From: Mycolicibacterium aichiense
GTDB taxonomy: Bacteria > Actinomycetota > Actinomycetes > Mycobacteriales > Mycobacteriaceae
Length of the DNA: 64,000 nucleotides
Direction: 5' to 3'
Assembly: GCF_010726245.1 (NCBI RefSeq)
Contig: NZ_AP022561.1
Coordinates: 3,224,001-3,288,000 of the forward strand
Positions 1 through 8,072 of this stretch are shown piece after piece (positions within the stretch are counted from its first letter, which is position 1; every line of letters begins with the position of its first letter). The notes beneath the pieces are model-generated. The model saw nothing but the letters and a program-made list of their open reading frames with translations. It made no database searches and was not told where the DNA came from. The position numbers were made by a program, and so were the translations under genes.

Positions 1-531
1 GTCACCGAAGGTTCCGATGGCCGAGCCGACCGCGACCGCCAGCCACCAGCCCGTCCACGCCGCGCGCCACTGGCGGGGTATCGCCGCGGTCAACGCGCCC
101 AGGACTCCGACTGCCCCGTAGCTCATGCCCACGTCGGTGGCGTTGACGATCGACCACGATGCCAACCCGGCGGCCAGCGCGCCGGTCAGGCCCGCTGCGA
201 CGAGCAGCGTCGCTCCGACATGGCCGACGACGAACGCCACCACCATCCGGCGGCTGTGCCACAACAGTTCGGCCAGACCGAGAATTGCGAACAAGCCGGG
301 CAGCCAGACGTAGATCGGACCGGTTTCGGTGACGAACGCGCTGCCGATCAGCGTGCCGAGCCGGCCGTGCGCGAGATTGTGCAGGTTGGTGCTCGCATGC
401 CAGATGACCTGTTCACGGAAATGCGGGCCGAGGGCCACCAGCACGGCCGCCACCGCCACGAGCGCGGCGGTGTAAGCCAGGGTGACTCGGAGGCGGACCA
501 GCCTCGTCAACAGTGAAAGAACCATCTCCAT
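1..531 (-). CDS. Rhomboid-like multi-TM membrane protein (Rv1648-type), 3' end cut by window
   Basis: The frame is open from an ATG at 531 to the window edge (177 codons), so the C-terminus is missing. The product is hydrophobic, with an N-terminal membrane segment (about residues 15-35), a His-rich loop containing HNLAHGRLG (about 51-59), and at least three further membrane helices with small-residue packing. This layout resembles rhomboid-like membrane proteins, and in M. tuberculosis Rv1648 follows the Rv1647 cyclase. The catalytic GxSx serine motif and second His are not recognisable in the part seen, so protease activity cannot be claimed. A stop codon (TAG) lies two codons upstream of the ATG; the second in-frame ATG at 525 is an alternative start. 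The gene begins 3 nt after the cyclase stop, which indicates one transcript. Confidence 0.75.
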   Translation of the reverse strand, partial: MEMVLSLLTRLVRLRVTLAYTAALVAVAAVLVALGPHFREQVIWHASTNLHNLAHGRLGTLIGSAFVTETGPIYVWLPGLFAILGLAELLWHSRRMVVAFVVGHVGATLLVAAGLTGALAAGLASWSIVNATDVGMSYGAVGVLGALTAAIPRQWRAAWTGWWLAVAVGSAIGTFGD

Positions 532-534
532 CCA

Positions 535-1452
535 CTATGCCTGGGCTTCGAGATCGTCTCCATCGTCCTCGACTGGCAGATCCCTGCGGGTTTTGAGGCG
601 GTACATCGCCAGATCAGCAGGCACACCGGTGGCACGAGAGGCGAACATTTGACGCCTGATCCGCTTGACCGTGACGCCCAGCGCATCGAGTTCGTCGGGG
701 CTGATGCACTCCAGCGTCTCCCCCGATACGACCAGTCCACCCCGGGTCGCACGGTCCATCACCCGAGCGGCGATGTTGACGTCGACACCGAGCCAGTCCG
801 AGCCGATGCGTTGCGGCCTGCCGGTGTGGATTCCGGCGCGCATACGCGGCGTATAGCCGTCTACCTCGACTGTTCGGACCGCCTCGCGGGCCGCCATGGT
901 GGCACGCACGGCGGTCGCGGGGTCGGCGAAGACCGCCATGATGCCGTCGCCCATCCGCTTGACGATGTGGCCGCCGGCATCGAGCAGCGGCGGCTCGACG
1001 ACCTGGGCGACGCGGCGCAGCAGCCGCAGGGTGGCGTCGTCACCCGCCTGCAGCGACCAGCTGGAGAAGCCCACCAGATCGGTGAAGACGAGCGTGACCT
1101 CCGGGTTGGCGGGGCGGCCCGACACGCGTTCGGTGAGCGCCTGCCAGACCTGCAGTGTGGCCAAGCTCACCTCGCGGGTGGCCGCTTCACGATCGCGCAG
1201 CAGGCGGTCGGCGGCACGTGCGGCGGCACGGGCCCCGCCATCGCCTGCCGCGGACAGCGGGTCGCCGAAGTCGGGATCGCCGGGCAGCATCCGCCGGGCA
1301 CGACGAACGAGGGCGATGACACCGGGGTTGTGATTGGTGTTGTGCCACCACGCCGCGGGCCCACGCCCGGGCTGCACCAGCTGGTTGACGTCAACGAGGG
1401 AATCGGGTTGATCGTCGAACGGCTCGACGTCCACAAGATCAAGCCTAGGCAA
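535..1452 (-). CDS. Class III adenylate cyclase, Rv1647-type, soluble
   Basis: Predicted to make cAMP from ATP in the cytoplasm. The 305-residue protein has an N-terminal region of about 110 residues without membrane helices, then a class III catalytic domain. All six expected active-site residues are visible: metal ligands D125 (in FTDLVGF) and D169 (in KRMGDG), adenine-specifying K165 and D219 (in GSDWLG), and transition-state N226 and R230 (in DVNIAAR). It therefore looks catalytically complete as a homodimer, where each site takes residues from both chains. Size and neighbours match M. tuberculosis Rv1647. It is transcribed ahead of the membrane gene at 1-531 and is divergent from the gene at 1570, sharing a 117-bp promoter region. 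Confidence 0.92.
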   Translation of the reverse strand: MPRLDLVDVEPFDDQPDSLVDVNQLVQPGRGPAAWWHNTNHNPGVIALVRRARRMLPGDPDFGDPLSAAGDGGARAAARAADRLLRDREAATREVSLATLQVWQALTERVSGRPANPEVTLVFTDLVGFSSWSLQAGDDATLRLLRRVAQVVEPPLLDAGGHIVKRMGDGIMAVFADPATAVRATMAAREAVRTVEVDGYTPRMRAGIHTGRPQRIGSDWLGVDVNIAARVMDRATRGGLVVSGETLECISPDELDALGVTVKRIRRQMFASRATGVPADLAMYRLKTRRDLPVEDDGDDLEAQA

Positions 1453-1536
1453 CGCTTTTCGGGCCGGCCAACCAGGTGTGACGCGGTCGACGTCTCGCTA
1501 TGCCAAACGACTGGTCACAGCTTCGTCGCCATCGTA

Positions 1537-1552
1537 GACAACACCTGTTGTC
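1537..1552. promoter_or_regulatory. Perfect 6-bp inverted repeat in divergent promoter (candidate operator)
   Basis: GACAAC and GTTGTC flank the 4-nt spacer ACCT, in the 117-bp region between the cyclase start and the MpaB-like start codon, 17 bp before the latter. Size and form suit a TetR-type or similar dimeric repressor. No regulator gene is adjacent, so the binding protein is unknown. Confidence 0.4.
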
Positions 1553-1569
1553 AGACCTATCGTTAGGCG

Positions 1570-2592
1570 ATGAGGTCAACGTCGACCACAAGTAACGCCG
1601 AGCCGCTTGGGCCGGACTCCCTGACGTGGAAATACTTCGGCGATCTGCGCACCGGGATGCTCGGGGTGTGGATCGGCTCGCTGCAGAACATGTACCCGCA
1701 GCTGGGCGCTGGAGTGGAAGAGCATTCGATCCTGCACCGCGAGCCGCTTCAGCGGGTGGCCCGGTCGGTGTATCCGATCATGGGCGTGGTGTACGACGGG
1801 GAGCGAGCCCGTCAGACCGGTGAGCAGATCAAGGGATTCCACCGCGGCATCAAGGGCGTCGACGCCGCGGGCCGGCGCTATCACGCGCTGGACCCCGAAA
1901 CGTTCTACTGGGCGCACGCCACGTTCTTCATGTTGATCCTGAAGGTGGCCGAATACTTCTGCGGCGGCCTGACCGAGGCCGAAAAGCGCCAGCTGTTCGA
2001 CGAACACGTGCAGTGGTACGCGATGTACGGCATGAGCATGAAGCCGGTCCCGGAAACGTGGGAGGACTTCTGCGAGTACTGGGACCGGGTGTGCCGCGAC
2101 GAGTTGGAGATCAACCGGGCGACCCTCGACATCTTCGATATCCGCATCCCCAAGCCGAAATTCGTGCTGATGCCGACGCCGGTGTGGGATCAGTTGTTCA
2201 AGCCGATGGTGGCCGGCCAGCGGTGGATCGCCGCCGGATTGTTCGACCCGGTGGTGCGGGAGAAGGCCGGAATGCGCTGGACGCCCGGCGACGAAGTGGT
2301 GCTGCGGTTGCTGGGCAAGGCGGTCGAGGTCGCGTTCTTGGCGGTGCCGGACGAGATCCGGCTGCACCCCCGCGCGCTGTCGGCATACCGGCGGGCCTCA
2401 GGACACCTCCCGGCGGACGCGCCGCTGGTCGAAGCACCCGGTTTCATGGCACCCCCTAAAGATCGCCGTGGGCTGTCCATGCACTATGTCCCTCGGACCA
2501 AGAGCCTCTTCGCGCGTGCGGGGTCGCTGGTTCACACGACGTTCTCACTCGCCGGTTTGCGGCCCGCCCGAGGACGTTCCGCCGCCGCCTGA
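1570..2592 (+). CDS. DUF2236 / MpaB-type oxygenase-family protein (Rv1645c-like)
   Basis: 340 residues, matching the mycobacterial Rv1645c family (DUF2236, the family of MpaB and latex-clearing rubber oxygenase catalytic domains). Visible family features include the N-terminal block around residues 20-60 (a tryptophan- and glycine-rich start followed by HSILHREPLQR), a YDGERAR segment, and a conserved helix with WAHATFF at about 113-119, whose His is a candidate haem or metal ligand by family comparison. There is no signal peptide. Substrate is unknown; oxidative chemistry is inferred from the family only. The acyl-CoA dehydrogenase follows 12 bp downstream on the same strand, suggesting a shared transcript and perhaps a lipid-type substrate. 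A dyad sits just upstream of the ATG. Confidence 0.85.
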   Translation: MRSTSTTSNAEPLGPDSLTWKYFGDLRTGMLGVWIGSLQNMYPQLGAGVEEHSILHREPLQRVARSVYPIMGVVYDGERARQTGEQIKGFHRGIKGVDAAGRRYHALDPETFYWAHATFFMLILKVAEYFCGGLTEAEKRQLFDEHVQWYAMYGMSMKPVPETWEDFCEYWDRVCRDELEINRATLDIFDIRIPKPKFVLMPTPVWDQLFKPMVAGQRWIAAGLFDPVVREKAGMRWTPGDEVVLRLLGKAVEVAFLAVPDEIRLHPRALSAYRRASGHLPADAPLVEAPGFMAPPKDRRGLSMHYVPRTKSLFARAGSLVHTTFSLAGLRPARGRSAAA

Positions 2593-2604
2593 ACCGGAGA
2601 ACCC

Positions 2605-3840
2605 ATGATCGAATGGTCCGACGTCGATATCGCCGTGCGCGACGCCGTCCGTGAGTTCGTCGACAAAGAGGTGCGCCCGCACCTCGACGACCTGGAGAGC
2701 GGCGATATGGAGCCGTACCCCATCATCCGCAAGCTGTTCGCCACCTTCGGCATCGCCGAGATGGCACGCGAGTCACTGGACAAACGACTGGACCGGCTGC
2801 GGGCCGGCACCGAGTCGAAGTCCGGCGGCGGTGGTGGCATGTTCGGCGACGGCGGCTCGGCAGGAATGGGTTTCGTCCTGATCAGTGAGCTGTGCCGGGT
2901 CAGCATGGGCCTGGTCACCGGGATGGGTGTCAGCCTGGGACTCACGGTCCCGACGATCCAGAGCCGCGGCACGCTGGCCCAGCAGGAGCGCTGGCTGCCG
3001 GAGCTGGTGACCTACGAGAAGATCGGGGCATGGGCGATCACCGAGCCGGATTCGGGCTCGGATGCGTTCGGCGGCATGAAGTCCTACGTGGTTCGCGACG
3101 GGGACGACTACATCCTCAACGGGCAGAAGACGTTCATCACCAACGGACCCGACGCCGACGTCGTGGTGGTGTACGCCAAGCTCGACGAGGGCGATGGGGC
3201 CGACAAGCGCGATCGCAAGGTGCTGACGTTCGTGCTCGATCGCGGGATGGAGGGCTTCGTTCAGGCAAAGCCGTTCCGCAAGATGGGGATTCACAGTTCG
3301 CGCACCGGTGAGCTGTTCTTCAACAACGTGCGCCTTGGCCGGGACCGGTTGCTGGGCGAAACCGAGGAGAACAAGTCCGGCGACGGCCGCGACAGCGCCC
3401 GGTCGAGTTTCGCCGCGGAGCGGATCGGCGTGGTGTCGATGGCGCTCGGTGTCATCGAGGAATGCCTGCGGTTGTGCACCGATTACGCCAAGACACGCAC
3501 GTTGTGGGGCAAGGAGATCGGTCAGTTCCAGTTGATCCAGCTCAAGCTGGCCAACATGGAGGTGGCCCGAATGAACGTGCGCAACATGCTGTTCCGGGTG
3601 ATCGAATGCGGGCAGACCGGTACGCCGATTTCGCTGTCCGAGGCGTCGGCGATGAAGTACTACTGCTCGCAGGCCGCCACCGATGTGGCGATGGAAGCGA
3701 TCCAGCTGTTCGGCGGCAACGGGTACATGACCGAATACCGGGTGGAACAGCTTGCCCGCGACGCCAAGTCGCTGATGATCTACGCCGGCAGCAACGAAGT
3801 GCAGATCACCCACGTGGCCAAGGGTTTGCTCGGGGCGTGA
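2605..3840 (+). CDS. Acyl-CoA dehydrogenase family protein
   Basis: 411 residues with the complete acyl-CoA dehydrogenase layout: N-terminal helical domain, middle beta domain with the FAD-contact block (WAITEPDSGSDAFG, about 143-156) and QKTFITNG at about 174-181, then the C-terminal helical domain with LFGGNGY near 370. A Gly-rich insertion lies at residues 74-90 (SGGGGG...), unusual within the N-terminal domain. The usual catalytic Glu of the YEGT motif is Ala394 here (YAGSN), while Glu272 in AAERIG falls where isovaleryl-CoA and long-chain dehydrogenases place their base. A true dehydrogenase with the relocated base is therefore likely. Substrate is unknown. It probably shares a transcript with the MpaB-like gene upstream. 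Confidence 0.93.
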   Translation: MIEWSDVDIAVRDAVREFVDKEVRPHLDDLESGDMEPYPIIRKLFATFGIAEMARESLDKRLDRLRAGTESKSGGGGGMFGDGGSAGMGFVLISELCRVSMGLVTGMGVSLGLTVPTIQSRGTLAQQERWLPELVTYEKIGAWAITEPDSGSDAFGGMKSYVVRDGDDYILNGQKTFITNGPDADVVVVYAKLDEGDGADKRDRKVLTFVLDRGMEGFVQAKPFRKMGIHSSRTGELFFNNVRLGRDRLLGETEENKSGDGRDSARSSFAAERIGVVSMALGVIEECLRLCTDYAKTRTLWGKEIGQFQLIQLKLANMEVARMNVRNMLFRVIECGQTGTPISLSEASAMKYYCSQAATDVAMEAIQLFGGNGYMTEYRVEQLARDAKSLMIYAGSNEVQITHVAKGLLGA

Positions 3841-4192
3841 GCTCCGGGGTGCAACCCTGCTGCGCCGCATAGGGTTGGTGCCCGCCTCCGAGCGACAGCT
3901 GGCGGGCTTGCTCTCGCAGCGCTGCCACACGCTGATGAATGCGGTGTTCTGTCCCACGCGGAATGCCCCATTTGGCCGCGTATCGTCCGCGGCCGAGGGG
4001 GCGGACTCGGTCATGGACCCGTTCCCATCGCAGGGCATCCGAGATCGCCTTGGATGGCCTGCCGGCGACGGTAAACCCCCAGTCGTCGAGCGCCACGACC
4101 AGGTCGGCGACAGTGGTTGGGCCGTTGAGTTGCAGATATCTGGTCAGCACGTAGCGGAGGTTGGTCCCCCGCAGCAGCAGCGAGTTGGTCAT
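3806..4192 (-). CDS. Small winged-helix-like protein encoded inside the inverted-repeat cassette
   Basis: 128 codons from an ATG at 4192, inside the cassette. Predicted order: helix (LRYVLTRYLQLNG, about 12-24), helix (TTVADLVVAL, 26-35), recognition-like helix (SKAISDALRWERV, 47-59), then a beta wing (VRPLGRGRYAA), as in winged-helix DNA-binding domains. The C-terminal third (after about residue 95) is encoded by the left inverted repeat and flanking DNA, and looks unstructured, so the evolved protein may be only about 95-100 residues. I do not recognise a named family. It opposes the acyl-CoA dehydrogenase, overlapping its 3' end by 35 bp. It could regulate the cassette or help its mobilisation; both are inference. 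Confidence 0.6.
   Translation of the reverse strand: MTNSLLLRGTNLRYVLTRYLQLNGPTTVADLVVALDDWGFTVAGRPSKAISDALRWERVHDRVRPLGRGRYAAKWGIPRGTEHRIHQRVAALREQARQLSLGGGHQPYAAQQGCTPELTPRANPWPRG
3870..3897 (+). repeat. Left terminal inverted repeat, 28 bp
   Basis: This 28-bp segment (starting TAGGGTTGGTGC) is the reverse complement of 4231-4258 with a single mismatch. It lies 30 bp after the acyl-CoA dehydrogenase stop codon. The C-terminal codons of the enclosed small gene read through it. Confidence 0.85.
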
Positions 4193-4230
4193 GCCGCCAA
4201 GGTTGCACAGCGGACTGACACGGACTGGAT

Positions 4231-4258
4231 TGTCGCTCGAAGGCGGGCACCAACCCTA
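4231..4258 (-). repeat. Right terminal inverted repeat, 28 bp
   Basis: Partner of 3870-3897, one mismatch in 28. It lies 38 bp upstream of the cassette gene's ATG, so it is outside that reading frame, and it overlaps the TAG stop of the gene ending at 4256. Immediately outside lies a perfect 12-bp palindrome (GGTTCCGGAACC, 4260-4271). Confidence 0.85.
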
Positions 4259-5257
4259 AGGTTCCGGAACCCCGCCTGTACCGAGCGCCCGGACCAGCGC
4301 CCGATGCACCGCGCTGCGCCCGAGCGGGACCTTGAACGCATTCTGACTCAGCGGCCGGGCACCCGCCATCGCCTGCTCGCCGGCCCTGCGCAGCACCGCA
4401 TCCTCGGGCCGCAGGCCGATCAACGCCGCCTCGGCCGCAGGCACCCGCCACGGCCGCGGGGCGACGCCGCCCAGCGCGATTGCTGCGGACGCGATCACCC
4501 CGTCGACCAGTTCGAGGCCGACCGCCGCCGACACCAGCGCAAAGGCATAGCTGTGTCGATCACGCAGCTTGAGGTACCACGAGTGCGCCGCAAATGCCGA
4601 CGCGGGCAGCTCGACCGCAGTGATGAGTTCCGCCGGCTGCAGACAGTTTTCGCGATCGGGGGCGTCTCCGGGCAGCGTGAAGAAGTCGGCGATCGGGATG
4701 CTGCGGTCGCCGTCGGGGCCCTGCACATGCACGACGGCGTCGAGGATCGCCAGCGCCACCGCCATGTCGGAGGGATTGGTCGCCACGCACTGCTCGCTGC
4801 CGCCGAACAGCGCATGCTCGCGGTTGAACCCGTCGAGCGCGGCGCATCCCGATCCCGGCACCCGTTTGTTGCAGCGGTCGAACTCGGTTTGCATGAAATA
4901 AGGGCAGCGGGTTCGTTGCAGCAGGTTGCCACCCACGGTGGCCATGTTGCGCAACTGGGTGGTGGCGCCGCTGAGAATCGCGTGCGACAACACCGGATAC
5001 TGGCGCCGAATCAACGGATGATTGGCCAATGCGCTGTTGGTCACACCGGCACCGATGCGCACACCGCCGATGTCGGTACTCACCACCGAAGTCAGCCCGA
5101 GGCGTCGAACGTCGACGAGCGCCGACGGCTGCAGCACACCGTTTTTCATCAGATCGACGAGATTCGTGCCACCGGCGAGGTACGCGCCGCCGGTCTCGAC
5201 GACGGAACGGATCGCATCGTCCACCGACAGCGCGTGCCGGAAGCCGAACGTCTTCAC
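4256..5257 (-). CDS. Molybdenum hydroxylase FAD-binding subunit (PaoB/YagS-like)
   Basis: 333 residues forming the medium, FAD-binding subunit of a xanthine-dehydrogenase-family aldehyde or purine oxidoreductase. The FAD loop AGGTNLVDLM is at about 31-40 and the second FAD motif ATVGGNLLQRTRCPYF near 105-120. A Cys-containing insertion with CNKRVPGSGC follows, as in PaoB (YagS), which binds an extra 4Fe-4S cluster there; three Cys are visible. The GTG start at 5257 overlaps the stop of the upstream 2Fe-2S subunit (GTGA). The stop codon comes from the right repeat of the adjacent cassette, so the native C-terminus may have been trimmed or replaced. Last gene of the operon. Confidence 0.9.
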   Translation of the reverse strand: MKTFGFRHALSVDDAIRSVVETGGAYLAGGTNLVDLMKNGVLQPSALVDVRRLGLTSVVSTDIGGVRIGAGVTNSALANHPLIRRQYPVLSHAILSGATTQLRNMATVGGNLLQRTRCPYFMQTEFDRCNKRVPGSGCAALDGFNREHALFGGSEQCVATNPSDMAVALAILDAVVHVQGPDGDRSIPIADFFTLPGDAPDRENCLQPAELITAVELPASAFAAHSWYLKLRDRHSYAFALVSAAVGLELVDGVIASAAIALGGVAPRPWRVPAAEAALIGLRPEDAVLRRAGEQAMAGARPLSQNAFKVPLGRSAVHRALVRALGTGGVPEP

Positions 5258-5793
5258 TGCGACGTCGCCTTCGCTGCCGCCGCGACGGCATCGACGATGT
5301 TCGAGTAGGCGCCGCACCGACAGATGTTGCCCGCCATCCGTTCTCGGATCTCATGCTCGGTCAGTTCCGGGTGACCCGCGAGCGCGGCGTCGCGGTCACC
5401 GTCGAACGATGCCGCGGACAGATCGCCGCGGGCATGCTCACGCAGCATCGCGTGCGCCGACGAGATCTGGCCCGGAGTGCAATAGCCACACTGGAACCCG
5501 TCGTGGTCGAGGAAGGCCTGTTGCACGGGATCGAGTGCGTCGCTGCTTTCGATCCCTTCGATCGTGGTCACCGCCGACCCGTCCACCGACACGGCCAGCG
5601 CCAGGCAGCTGACGATCCGCTCGCCGTCGACGGCCACCGTACATGCGCCGCACAAGCCGTGATCGCACCCTTTCTTGGTGCCGGTCATCCCGAGCCGCTC
5701 ACGCAACAGGTCCAATAATGTGGTCCGAACGTCGACACTGACCTCGTGCAGCGTCCCGTTGATGCGAAGGGCGATCCCGTGGTCGGACACCAT
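5254..5793 (-). CDS. Molybdenum hydroxylase 2Fe-2S subunit (PaoA-like)
   Basis: 179 residues carrying both iron-sulfur domains of the small subunit. The plant-type 2Fe-2S site is CDHGLCGAC with a fourth Cys in IVSC; the helical-domain 2Fe-2S site is formed by CGYCTPG and the CRCG motif (NICRCGAYSN) near residue 157. It passes electrons between the molybdenum site and FAD. There is no twin-arginine leader, unlike E. coli PaoA, so the enzyme probably stays in the cytoplasm. Its ATG shares one base with the stop of the large subunit (TGATG), showing translational coupling. Confidence 0.93.
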   Translation of the reverse strand: MVSDHGIALRINGTLHEVSVDVRTTLLDLLRERLGMTGTKKGCDHGLCGACTVAVDGERIVSCLALAVSVDGSAVTTIEGIESSDALDPVQQAFLDHDGFQCGYCTPGQISSAHAMLREHARGDLSAASFDGDRDAALAGHPELTEHEIRERMAGNICRCGAYSNIVDAVAAAAKATSQ

Positions 5794-8072
5794 CAGCTCC
5801 CCTGACTCGCGACATCGTGAATCATCAACTGCTCCACAGTGATCGGCAGATCGCGGATCCTGCGGCCGGTACCGTGGAAGATCGCGTTGGCCACTGCCGC
5901 GGCGACGCCGCAGGCGCCGATCTCGCCGATACCCCGTACGCCGAGCGGGTCCAGACCGAAGTCGGGTTCATCGATGAACGTGATGTCGAACTCGGGCCGG
6001 TCCGCGTGCGTCGGGACGTAGTACTCACCGATGAGTTGCGAGGTTCGGGCGTCATAGGGCACCTGTTCCAGCAGCGCCATGCCGACGCCGAACGTGATGC
6101 CGCCCATCACCTGATTGCGGGCCAGTGCCGGGTTGAGGACTCGGCCGCAGTCCATCACCGCAACCCAGCGGGTCACCGTCGCCCGCCCGATCTCTTCGTC
6201 GACCTCGACTTCACAGAAGTGCGCGCCGAACGACTGCGAGACGCTGTCGCGCTGCTGCCCACCGTCGACCGAAACGGTGAAACTCAGCTCGTCCAGGTAA
6301 TGCTGTCCACCGTTGGTGATCGCCTCGGCGACCGCCATCCGGTGGCCCGCGGAGACCACATCGCCGTCAACCAACCGGATGTCACCTGCTCCGTGGAATG
6401 GTGTGCTCTCATCGGTCATCAGCAACGCGCGCAACCGGTCACTCCATTGGGTGGCGGCGGCATGGACGGCCGAGCCGACCGTGGCCGTCGTCTGCGACGC
6501 GCCGCTGTACGGCGCATCCGGGAACAGGGAATCACCGGAATCGAACGTCACGGACGGCAACGGCAAACCCGCGGCGTCCGCGGCGACCTGACACATCGCC
6601 GTGCGCACCCCGGTGCCGATCTCGTGGGTGGCCGAAGCAAATCGTACGGAACCGTCAGCGGCAGTGGTCACGCTGCACGAGGCCGGCATCCGGCGACCGG
6701 GATATGTCGCGGTGGCCATACCCCAGCCGAGTTGAATACCGTTGTCCGACAACGATCGCGGCTGCAGAGGGCGCTTATCCCACCCGAACCGCCGCGCCCC
6801 GGCCTCGTAACAGTCCAGGAGATGCTTGCCCGACCATGGTTTTGCGCTGGCCTGGTCGGCGTCGGCGTGGTTGCGGATGCGGAGTTCCAACGGGTCCATG
6901 CCGAGGTCGACGGCGAGTTCGTCCATCGCGGATTCCAGCGCGAACAGACCCGGCGCCTCCCCCGGTCCTCGCATGAAACATGGTGTGGGAGCATTGATTC
7001 GCGCGGTCCGGTGGGACACCACCAGCCGCGGCGTCTGGTAGAGGATGCGGCTGGACAGCCCGGCGGGCTCGCAGAAGTGAGCCACCGTCGACGTCTCGGT
7101 CACGGTGTGATGTTCGACGCTGCGCAGCGCACCATCGCCGCCTGCGACCAGACTGATCTGCTGGCGGGTCCGCGGCCGATGCCCTGTCGAGGAGAACATC
7201 TGGTTGCGGGTGAGGACGAGTTTGACCGGACGCCCGATCTCCCGCGCGGCGACCGCGCACAACACCACGTGCATCCACAGAAAGCTCTTCGACCCGAACG
7301 CACCGCCGACCAGAGGTGCGACCACCCGGACGTGAGGTTCCGGGATACCGAGGTAGGCGGCCAGCGCCGCGCGTTCTCCGGTGATCCACCGAGTCGCGTC
7401 ATGCACGGTGAGCAGATCACCGTCCCACGCCGCGATGGTGGCCGAGAGTTCGATCGGATAGTGCGCATTGAGCGGTGTCGTGTATTCGACATCGAGGCGT
7501 GCCGCGCCGGTCGGTTCGTCACGGGGCCCGCGATGGTCTTGCAGTTTCTCCTCGTCCAGTTTCACGAAGTGATCCGGAAGGTAACTGCCGTAGCGGATCT
7601 GGCCGTCCTTCTCATCCGGTGCCGGGGTGGCGCCGAGTACCTCGTCGATGCCCAATGCGGCCGGTTGCATTTCGTAGCGGAGGTCGAACAACGACGCTGC
7701 ATAGGTGGCGTTCTCCGGCGAATCAGCGACCACCACGGCCATGTGCTGGCCGACATGCTGAACCGTCAGATCCGACAGCGGTGGCCTGCGCTCCATCGGC
7801 AGGTCGAACGTGACGTCGTCCGGCAATCGATGCAGGACCGGACAGTTCAACGGAGTCAACACATGCAGCACGCCCGGTGCCTCGGCCGCGCGGGCGGCGC
7901 TCTCCCGCAGCGATTCGACGGTCACGATGCCGTGGGCGATCCCGGACTGCACCACTGTGCCATAGGCCAATCCGTGCACCACGGTGTCGGCCGTGTAGCG
8001 GGCACGCCCGGTCACCTTGTCCCGGCCCTCGATCCGGGTGACCGGTAATCCGATCTGCCGAGCCGAACTCAT
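5793..8072 (-). CDS. Molybdenum hydroxylase large subunit, molybdopterin-binding (PaoC-like)
   Basis: 759 residues, catalytic subunit of a xanthine oxidase family enzyme. An N-terminal aldehyde-oxidase hammerhead domain (VTRIEGRDKVTGRARYTAD, residues 11-29) is followed by the two molybdopterin domains, with GGAFGSK and FMRGPGEAPG motifs. The active-site Glu is at about 717 in RGIGEIGACG. The ATG at 8072 was chosen because it overlaps the tsnR stop (ATGA) and starts the conserved hammerhead; an upstream ATG would add 20 unconserved residues inside tsnR. Substrate is not predictable from sequence: PaoABC relatives act on aromatic aldehydes. It needs cytosine-dinucleotide or related molybdopterin maturation factors, which are not in this window. 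Confidence 0.93.
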   Translation of the reverse strand: MSSARQIGLPVTRIEGRDKVTGRARYTADTVVHGLAYGTVVQSGIAHGIVTVESLRESAARAAEAPGVLHVLTPLNCPVLHRLPDDVTFDLPMERRPPLSDLTVQHVGQHMAVVVADSPENATYAASLFDLRYEMQPAALGIDEVLGATPAPDEKDGQIRYGSYLPDHFVKLDEEKLQDHRGPRDEPTGAARLDVEYTTPLNAHYPIELSATIAAWDGDLLTVHDATRWITGERAALAAYLGIPEPHVRVVAPLVGGAFGSKSFLWMHVVLCAVAAREIGRPVKLVLTRNQMFSSTGHRPRTRQQISLVAGGDGALRSVEHHTVTETSTVAHFCEPAGLSSRILYQTPRLVVSHRTARINAPTPCFMRGPGEAPGLFALESAMDELAVDLGMDPLELRIRNHADADQASAKPWSGKHLLDCYEAGARRFGWDKRPLQPRSLSDNGIQLGWGMATATYPGRRMPASCSVTTAADGSVRFASATHEIGTGVRTAMCQVAADAAGLPLPSVTFDSGDSLFPDAPYSGASQTTATVGSAVHAAATQWSDRLRALLMTDESTPFHGAGDIRLVDGDVVSAGHRMAVAEAITNGGQHYLDELSFTVSVDGGQQRDSVSQSFGAHFCEVEVDEEIGRATVTRWVAVMDCGRVLNPALARNQVMGGITFGVGMALLEQVPYDARTSQLIGEYYVPTHADRPEFDITFIDEPDFGLDPLGVRGIGEIGACGVAAAVANAIFHGTGRRIRDLPITVEQLMIHDVASQGS

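Larger units (their letters stand above)
3870..4258. mobile_element. 389-bp cassette bounded by 28-bp inverted repeats, one gene, no transposase
   Basis: Two 28-bp inverted repeats (27 of 28 positions matching) bound a single small gene. The outermost bases are TA at both ends, which is compatible with a TA target duplication but cannot prove it. The right repeat supplies the TAG stop codon of the neighbouring molybdenum hydroxylase FAD subunit (4256-4258), as if the cassette had inserted into the end of that gene. No transposase or integrase is encoded, so if mobile it would need a partner in trans, in the manner of a MITE that carries cargo. The alternative is an ordinary gene that happens to be framed by transcriptional hairpin arms. 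Other copies were not seen in this window. Confidence 0.55.

Noticed and set aside
5817..8048. 743-codon frame antisense to the molybdenum hydroxylase large subunit
   Set aside because: High-GC antisense frame with no domain features; the minus strand carries all conserved motifs.
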